The notes beneath the pieces were generated by a model that was not told the DNA's origin, made no database searches, and was given only the letters and a program-made list of their open reading frames with translations. Below are positions 58,738 to 64,000 of a stretch of 64,000 nucleotides of DNA, in pieces (the first letter of the stretch is position 1; each line of letters starts with the position of its first letter). A program made the position numbers and the translations under genes. Source of the stretch: Bacillus_BD sp963765265 (GTDB lineage Bacteria; Bacillota; Bacilli; Bacillales; Cytobacillaceae); assembly GCA_963765265.1 (NCBI GenBank), contig CAVXVN010000003.1, positions 62,001 through 126,000 of the forward strand. Reading direction: 5' to 3'.

Positions 58738-59064
58738 AAGATTGTACGAGAAACCCCTTTAGATTCTCGGAAACTTAAGCTTTATTGATAGAAAACCATA
58801 ACCAAAAGAGCTATTCCAAAAGTGGAATGACTCTTATCCGTATGAACATGAAGGAATCGGCATACGGTGACGCTCTAATGAAGAACTTTAGCATTAGAAG
58901 GGGTTGAAGGATATATGAAAGTTTTGTGAATAGGGGAATTCTCCCGTTATTGTAAATGCGATGAAATTAGGGTTATGCACTTTATATCAATAAAAACGAT
59001 ATGTTTTAAATGCCGCTATCGATAAAATGAATTTATAATCCTATTTTGTTTAATTATAATGAAG

Positions 59065-59092
59065 TTGCACTATACTATTATAGTAGCATAAT
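59065..59092 (+). promoter_or_regulatory. Promoter with palindromic spacer before YdjY lipoprotein
   Basis: TTGCAC (59065-59070), 16-base spacer, CATAAT (59087-59092). The spacer contains the perfect palindrome TACTAT-T-ATAGTA (59073-59085), a good place for a repressor. Confidence 0.55.
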
Positions 59093-59177
59093 ATTGAAAA
59101 AATCAGAAAATTTAAAGCGTAAATTTTCCAATGTTAACATCCCGTTATAGTAATGGGAAAATAAGGAGGAATAGGTA

Positions 59178-59880
59178 ATGAAATTTAACAAAAAAGCAAT
59201 TATTGCAGCGGTACTATTTGTAATCATGATGGTATTTGTTGGATGTAGCTCTAACGATGGAGGGAATTCAGCTGATTCTCAAAAACAGGAAGAGAAAGCA
59301 AAAACACCTGATCAAGTAGGGGGTGTATCACTAGAAAATCCTATAAAAGTTGACAAAGAGGCTGGTACTGTAACTGTTCTTTCTCAAGTAAATGGTAAGT
59401 ATTTTACAGAAGGAACACGTCACGCTTCAGTATTCAAGGATGGATCTAATGGAGCTAAATCTGTATTTACAGCATATGGAAATCCATGTAGACTTCTATA
59501 ATGCACTTGTAGAGATAGGAGCTGAGCCAGGAAACAACATGACTCCTGATAATGCTTCAACTACTAAAGTTGAAGGTACACCAATTGATTTAAAGGTTAC
59601 TTGGAATGGTGCTGATAAGGAATATGATGTTAATGAAGTTATTAATGATAGCAACGGAAACAAAATTGCCTTCAAATTTGGTGGAAATTTAGAAAGAGCT
59701 AAAGCTAAGAATACTGGATGCCTATCTTGTCTTGACAGCTGCCCAGTTGGTATAATATCCAACTCTGCTTATTCTAATGGTGCAGTAGAAAAAACGAAAG
59801 AAGTTAAATTCACTGGAAATCAAGATTTGCTTCCAGAAGATGGAACTTATGTAGCTACAGTATATTCAATTGCAAAATAA
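59178..59880 (+). pseudogene. YdjY-type lipoprotein with CxxCxxxC motif, frameshifted
   Basis: The N-terminus is a lipoprotein signal (MVFVGCSSN, Cys at about 23), followed by ENPIKVDKEAGTVTVLSQVNG and KSVFTAYGN. The reading continues in the next frame with HVDFYNALVEIGAEPGNNM, LKVTWNGADKEYDV and GCLSCLDSCPVGIISNSAY. Deleting one C near 59487 (AATCCATG) joins them into about 233 residues. The fold order matches E. coli YdjY; the CLSCLDSC cysteines suggest metal or redox chemistry outside the membrane. Arginine is mostly AGA. Ribosome site AAGGAGGAA. Confidence 0.75.
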
Positions 59881-59940
59881 TTTAGCTTAAGTTTATTTTT
59901 GTATGGGTTTGTCATACAGAATAATTCAGGAGGTGAAGTC

Positions 59941-61128
59941 TTGTTAAAATTAAGACTAATTTTTTACTATACTACTGCAGGTATAGCACTAGGCTTTCTT
60001 TTCAGTATGCTGCTGTTTTTTAGCGTAGCACTTGAAATGATGGTAGGACTAGGATTAGTAATGTATATTTTTACAGGCTTTGGACTAATGGTCGCTATTG
60101 CTAAGACAAGACTAGATTGGAAGTATTCATTTTTTTATATTGAGCTGGCGGCTATACTGATCGCTTTATTAACAGGAAGATTACAACAATTCCTTTATAT
60201 TACAAAAGAAACACTAGTACTCACAAATCCTGTATCAGAGATACGACCTATTTTCATTGTAAGTGCAATAATAATAAATCTAGTGAACCTATATATTGTA
60301 CGTACTATAGGAAAGTACCAAAAGGAATATACAAAGGAAGAAAGAAAAGCTTTAAAAGAACAACAGCTAAAACTAAGTGACTTAAGGGAAGAACTAGATG
60401 AAGAGCAAATTGCAAAGGTTAAGAAAAGAAGAAAACTTGGAAGAATTGTTGCAGTTGTTGGTATAGCAATTTTTATGATTTGCTACTTTACCATTCCTAC
60501 TCTTCATAATGGATTAAATAATGCTTTTAGTACGATATCTAAGCTAGATACAGCAATAGTAATTGAATATTTGAGATCATATGGTAAATTAGCTATAGTA
60601 GTGTCATTTACTCTTATGGTTCTTCAATCAATTGCTGCACCAATTCCAGCGTTCCTAATTACTCTTTCAAATGCAGCTATATTTGGATGGTGGCAAGGAG
60701 CAATACTATCTTGGTCATCTGCCATGGCGGGGGCTGCACTATGCTTCTTTATAGCGAGAGTACTTGGTAGAGATGTTGTAGAAAAGCTTACTAGTAAAGG
60801 TGCAATGGAAAGTGTAGATGTTTTCTTCGAAAAATATGGAAACCGTACAATAGTAGTCTGTAGACTTTTACCATTTGTTTCCTTTGACTTTGTAAGTTAT
60901 GCTGCTGGTCTTACGAATATGAGATTTTGGCCATTCTTCATAGCAACAGGTATAGGTCAATTACCTGCGACAATCGTGTATTCATACGTTGGAGGAACAC
61001 TTACAGGTGGAGCTCAGAAATTGTTTGTTGGATTATTAACATTGTTTGCATTATCGATTCTAATAGGTGTTGCAAAGAAAGTATATAATGATAAACGTAA
61101 AGGTAAGATAAAAGAAGAAATAGTTTAA
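59941..61128 (+). CDS. TVP38/TMEM64 family (VTT domain) membrane protein
   Basis: A 395-residue membrane protein. The first 110 residues hold about four helices, then comes a charged coiled-coil-like linker (KEYTKEERKALKEQQLKLSD), and the C-terminal half is a VTT/SNARE-associated domain: PIPAFLITLSNAAIFGWWQGAILSW, GAALCFFIARVLGRDVV, VCRLLPFVSFDFVSYAAGLTNMRFWPFF. E. coli YdjX and YdjZ belong to this family. The TTG at 59941 follows AGGAGGTG; the frame opens earlier at 59899 without a site. It lies 60 bases after the YdjY gene and shares its AGA-rich codon style, so both were probably acquired together. Confidence 0.87.
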   Translation: MLKLRLIFYYTTAGIALGFLFSMLLFFSVALEMMVGLGLVMYIFTGFGLMVAIAKTRLDWKYSFFYIELAAILIALLTGRLQQFLYITKETLVLTNPVSEIRPIFIVSAIIINLVNLYIVRTIGKYQKEYTKEERKALKEQQLKLSDLREELDEEQIAKVKKRRKLGRIVAVVGIAIFMICYFTIPTLHNGLNNAFSTISKLDTAIVIEYLRSYGKLAIVVSFTLMVLQSIAAPIPAFLITLSNAAIFGWWQGAILSWSSAMAGAALCFFIARVLGRDVVEKLTSKGAMESVDVFFEKYGNRTIVVCRLLPFVSFDFVSYAAGLTNMRFWPFFIATGIGQLPATIVYSYVGGTLTGGAQKLFVGLLTLFALSILIGVAKKVYNDKRKGKIKEEIV

Positions 61129-61293
61129 TAACTAAAACGAAGGTGGTGTGACAAAAGCTGTAAATACTTTTATCACACCATTAATATTTTGTAACATACT
61201 ATTTAAATAGTAAAATTAATGCTCCTAATTGCACTATTTCAACATCTTGTTAAAGTAACTGAACAAAATATTTTAAATGAAAAGGTGAGGTAG

Positions 61294-62306
61294 GTGAAAA
61301 AATCTAAAGAGAACAAAGTAAAGTCATATTTACAACTTCTCATCAGATTTATAGTCAGCGTTGGTTTAATGGTCTGGTTAGTAACGATGATTGATTGGGA
61401 TGAGGCTTTCCGTATAATGAAGGAGGGCTCTCCTTTTTATTTTGTCCTTGCTTTTTTGGCGATTCAGATTACCGTCGCAACAAGTATTTGGAAATGGAGA
61501 ATGCTTATCCAATCCTCTGAAAAAAGACTCCGCAACGATCAAATATCCCCAACTTACTTAGGGAAACTTTATTACATTGGTTTATTCTTTAATAACTTTA
61601 TGCTAGGCAGTGTTGGCGGAGATGTCGTTAGAATTTTTTACTTGGGGAAAAAGACAGGTGTGGCAACGGCAACAACATCGGTATTATTTGAGAGAATTAC
61701 AGCTGGATTCGCCCTTGTAGGCATCGTGTTGATTTCTGCTTTATTTATGGACCAATCAAGACCGTATTTGATCTCACTACTGATTTTAATTATTATCGCA
61801 GTAGCGTTGTATATTATTCATTAAATTATTTATGAAAAAGGTAACAGTAACTGAAACGGGATTCATCATCTCAGAGTAAACTAAGTATATTAATGGTAAA
61901 AGGTAAGCAAGTCATTATCGGAATTGGGGATACAGCAAAGAATTATCGAAATGAAAGCTGGGAATGGTGGGGAATGATTTTACTATTGTCTTTCCTTTTC
62001 CAAGTTGGGATGGCGTGGATTAACGATTTATTATTCCGAAGCTTTGGGATTGAAGTTTCTTTTCTTCACCTACTAGTGATTATTACATTAATTTCAGTCA
62101 TTACGATGATTCCTGTTTCCTTAAATGGATTGGGTGTTCGTGAGGCTAGTTATGTTTTATTTTTCCAAAGTATTGGAGTTCCAGAAGGAATTGCCTTATC
62201 CGTTTCATTATTATTTTTCATTCTTGTCACAATCTCAAGTTTAATAGGTGGCTTATTTTGGCTAATGGAAAGGAGGGATACAACCCATGAAGTTATCCGG
62301 CAATAA
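61294..62306 (+). pseudogene. Flippase-like (lysylphosphatidylglycerol synthase TM region) membrane protein, frameshifted twice
   Basis: The first part (61294-61824) is RFIVSVGLMVWLVTMIDWDEAF, FLAIQITVATSIWKWRMLIQ, IGLFFNNFMLGSVGGDVVRIFYLGK; the last part (61893-62306) contains VIITLISVITMIPVSLNGLGVREASYVLFF. These are the SVGGDxxR and PxSxNGLGxRE marks of the UPF0104/LPG-synthase TM family (COG0392). A short middle piece (KLFMKKVTVTETGFIISE) lies in the third frame at 61823-61879. Two single-base insertions, each an extra T before AAA, would make one protein of about 335 residues. The gene overlaps the selenoprotein start, so both are one operon. Codon use is native. Confidence 0.8.
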
Positions 62307-63045
62307 AATCATTGAATCCGTTATGGAAGTAAAAGCGAAAAATATGGTTGATGCGATTATAGGGGATATCCCGATTACTCCATTTAAAAAAGAAACAAGT
62401 GATTCCATCATTGCTCTAGTCACAACGGCTGGTGTCCATGTGAAAACACAAGAGGTTTTTAATGTGGTAGATGGGGATCCTACCGTCCGGTTTATTTCGT
62501 CTACTAGTGTAGAAGATGACTTAATGATTAGTCATGAACATTTTGACCGCAGTGATGCTGACCAAGATGTAAACTGTGTTTTTCCGCTTACAAGACTGAA
62601 GGAGTTAGTGGATGAAGGTGTTATTGGCGGTGTGGCCAATACCCATTACGGATTAATGGGATATATCCCAGATACAGTACCGTTGATTGAAGAAACGATT
62701 CCGAAAATGGTTCAACAACTGATAACAGATCGAGTCGATGCTGTCATCTTGAACCCTGGCTGATATATATGTCATCAATCCGTGGGGTTGATTCAATATG
62801 GAATTGAAAAAGTAGGAATTCCAGCGATTTCAATTACTCATTTAGCTCATTTAACGAGAAAGGTTCGTGTTTCTCGTGCGCTACAGACTAAATTTCCATT
62901 AGGGCGCAGTTTTGGAAAAGCCGGTGAAGTGGACATGCAAAGACAAGTATTATTAGATTGCTTGCATTATTTAAAGGAAATAAAGGAACCTGAGACCATC
63001 ATCAAGCTTCCGTATAAATGGAAAGGAAAGTTAAGAGTAAAATGA
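62287..63045 (+). CDS. PrdB/GrdB-like selenoprotein (glycine/betaine/sarcosine/D-proline reductase selenoprotein B family)
   Basis: 252 residues with an in-frame TGA at 62761-62763 (Sec159): VDAVILNPG-U-YICHQSVGLIQYG. The layout matches PrdB, the D-proline reductase selenoprotein (UxxCH motif, ALVTTAGVHVKTQEVFNVVDGDPTVRF, LMISHEHFDRSDADQDVNCVFPLTRLKELVDEGVIG). No PrdA-type pyruvoyl proprotein is encoded nearby, so D-proline reductase activity is unlikely. The start ATG follows AAGGAGGG and overlaps the flippase end; the stop overlaps the next start (ATGA). A gene caller would split it at the UGA. Function unknown, probably a thiol/selenol reductase serving this operon. Confidence 0.9.
62774..62792 (+). 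promoter_or_regulatory. bSECIS hairpin in the PrdB-like gene
   Basis: ATCAATCC-GTG-GGGTTGAT: an 8-base-pair stem (one U-G) with a GUG loop starting 10 bases after the UGA. Among the clearest SECIS-like hairpins in the window. Confidence 0.8.
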
Positions 63046-63296
63046 ACCAACCTATTCAAAAAATTGGACAAGCAAAAAGTATTCAGCGTCAAAAAGCCCA
63101 TACCGTGCAGAAAGTCCTTTGGCATGTAAGATGGATAGTCCTAAGTCTATTAATCATCTTCAATGCAATAGGTTTAATAATGAATAGTCTTCTTGTTCCA
63201 TTTTTTCTAGGTATCAATGGAATAGGTTTTAGTCTTTATTTTCTATTAGGGCAGCTTGAAGGTTATTTTGAATGCAAGTCAAATTGTAGGATTTAA
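63042..63296 (+). CDS. Small membrane protein of the selenoprotein operon
   Basis: An 84-residue protein with a basic N-terminus (MNQPIQKIGQAKSIQRQKA) and two membrane helices (IVLSLLIIFNAIGLIMN and PFFLGINGIGFSLYFLLG), ending in FECKSNCRI with two cysteines. I do not recognise the family. Its ATG overlaps the selenoprotein stop, so translation is coupled; the in-frame ATG at 63018 lies inside the selenoprotein gene. It may anchor the selenoprotein or act with the ABC transporter that follows. Confidence 0.7.
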   Translation: MNQPIQKIGQAKSIQRQKAHTVQKVLWHVRWIVLSLLIIFNAIGLIMNSLLVPFFLGINGIGFSLYFLLGQLEGYFECKSNCRI

Positions 63297-63340
63297 GATT
63301 TTGGTCAAGAATATACACGAGAGGATGTTAAAGAGTTTTG

Positions 63341-64000
63341 ATGAAGAAAAAATTATGGTTTGTAGTATTGCTTTTCTTTATGCTGATTGCAGCAGGATGT
63401 ACTTCTAATGAAAACACAAAGAAAAATGAAAATACTCCGGAAGAAAATAAACAAGGGGATGTACTGGATAAGGACTTTGAACAAATCCTTGAATCCGCTA
63501 AAGGGAGCACCGTAAGATTCTACGGGTATGGCGGTGACCAAAAAACAAATGCATGGATTGATAACTACCTGACGGAAAATGTAAAGAAAGACTATGATAT
63601 CACGGTCAAACGTGTAGGTATGAATATTGATGAAGTATTAAATATTATGCTGAATGAAAAGCAGTTGAATGTTGAAAAAGGTAGCATTGATGTTGTATGG
63701 ATTAATGGAGAAAACTTCTTCACGGCTAAGGAAAATGATTTGCTGTTTGGACCTTTTACGGAAAAACTGCCGAATTTCAATAAATATATTGACAAGGAAT
63801 CGCCTGATGTACAATATGATTTTGGTTATCCTGTAAATGGATATGAAGCACCTTACGGTAAAGCACAATTTGTGATGATTTACAATAGTGATCATATTGA
63901 CAAAACACCGGTCAATCATAAGGAATTATTGGAATTTGCAAAAGCGAATCCGGGTAAGTTTACCTATCCTGCTCCTCCTGATTTTACAGGATCGGCCTTT
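63341..64000 (+). CDS. YnjB-type ABC transporter substrate-binding lipoprotein, 3'-truncated
   Basis: The frame from ATG 63341 stays open to the window end (220 codons). It begins with a lipoprotein signal (LFFMLIAAGCTSN, Cys at 20), then STVRFYGYGGDQKTNAWIDNYL, GSIDVVWINGENFFTAKENDLLFGPFTEKLPN and GYEAPYGKAQFVMIYNSDHI, which follows the E. coli YnjB (COG4134) pattern closely: W/G-G start, DLIWINGENF and the YE-P-GxAQ stretch. YnjBCD is an ABC importer of unknown substrate, so permease and ATPase genes should follow beyond the window. Weak ribosome site AAAGAG. Confidence 0.85.
   Translation, partial: MKKKLWFVVLLFFMLIAAGCTSNENTKKNENTPEENKQGDVLDKDFEQILESAKGSTVRFYGYGGDQKTNAWIDNYLTENVKKDYDITVKRVGMNIDEVLNIMLNEKQLNVEKGSIDVVWINGENFFTAKENDLLFGPFTEKLPNFNKYIDKESPDVQYDFGYPVNGYEAPYGKAQFVMIYNSDHIDKTPVNHKELLEFAKANPGKFTYPAPPDFTGSAF

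Larger units (their letters stand above)
58700..59177 (+). other. Intergenic region between rhodanese and YdjY lipoprotein genes
   Basis: Holds a strong terminator at the left, a weak inverted repeat CGAGAA/TTCTCG (58748-58770), no coding frame, and a promoter with an internal palindrome near the right end. Confidence 0.55.

Noticed and set aside
61294..62306. A programmed frameshift in the flippase gene.
   Set aside because: There is no slippery heptamer with a stimulator, two shifts would be needed, and similar single-base insertions occur in six other genes.
62287..63045. Calling the PrdB-like protein D-proline reductase.
   Set aside because: No PrdA-type pyruvoyl proprotein or other prd gene is adjacent, and its neighbours are transport-like genes.

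Overview
The window looks like a chromosome segment of a low-GC Gram-positive aerobe or facultative anaerobe of the Bacillaceae. Gene order from ddl to groEL follows Bacillus subtilis closely (ddl-murF-cshA-ydbS-ydbT-ydcA-acpS-ydcC-ndoAI-ndoA-tex-cmpA-ydcK-tRNA block, then an rRNA operon, tsaE-tsaB-rimI-tsaD-ydiF-moaC-rex-ydiK-ydiL-groES-groEL). Several B. subtilis genes expected in this order are missing: alr, the sigB operon and thiL. What sets the organism apart is a complete selenocysteine system and a glycine reductase operon, which are typical of amino-acid-fermenting Clostridia and unusual in a Bacillus.

Layout. (1) 1-7.5 kb: late cobalamin synthesis and salvage: cbiB, cobD, cobU, cobQ, cobS, cobC, a second cobU-like gene, pduO, and the alpha-ribazole pair cblT-cblS. 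(2) 7.5-22.4 kb: housekeeping genes for cell wall, RNA helicase, MazEF, Tex and the sporulation gene cmpA. (3) 22.6-28.8 kb: eleven tRNAs, 16S-23S-5S rRNA and initiator tRNA. (4) 29.1-40.9 kb: tRNA t6A genes, an ABC-F ATPase, moaC, rex and groESL, with a dense cluster of DnaA boxes at 33.9-34.1 kb. (5) 41.2-49.2 kb: two tandem tRNA-Sec genes, selB, a galE-glycosyltransferase pair, selD (itself UGA-encoded) and selA. (6) 49.6-57.6 kb: grdX-trxB-trxA-grdE-grdA-grdB-grdC-grdD with in-frame UGA codons in grdA and grdB. (7) 57.9-64 kb: a double-rhodanese lipoprotein, a YdjY-type lipoprotein, a TVP38/TMEM64 membrane protein, a flippase-like membrane protein, a UGA-encoded PrdB/GrdB-like selenoprotein, a small membrane protein and a YnjB-type solute-binding lipoprotein running off the window.

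How it fits together. tRNA-Sec, SelA, SelB and SelD provide selenocysteine for SelD, GrdA, GrdB and the PrdB-like protein. Glycine reductase would reduce glycine to acetyl phosphate with electrons from the adjacent TrxB-TrxA pair, and Rex and MoaC fit a low-oxygen lifestyle. Region 7 contains the same family set as the E. coli ydjXYZ-ynjABCDE locus (from memory), here with a selenoprotein inside it. It is the best candidate for an undescribed selenium- or sulfur-handling system.

Two cautions. Seven genes (cbiB, cobQ, pduO, ddl, grdC, the YdjY lipoprotein and the flippase) are broken by frameshifts, and all eight shifts are explained by one extra base each. That one-sided bias points to sequence error rather than decay. 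The grd genes and the YdjY/TVP38 genes use AGA almost exclusively for arginine, unlike their neighbours, which suggests horizontal acquisition from Clostridia.
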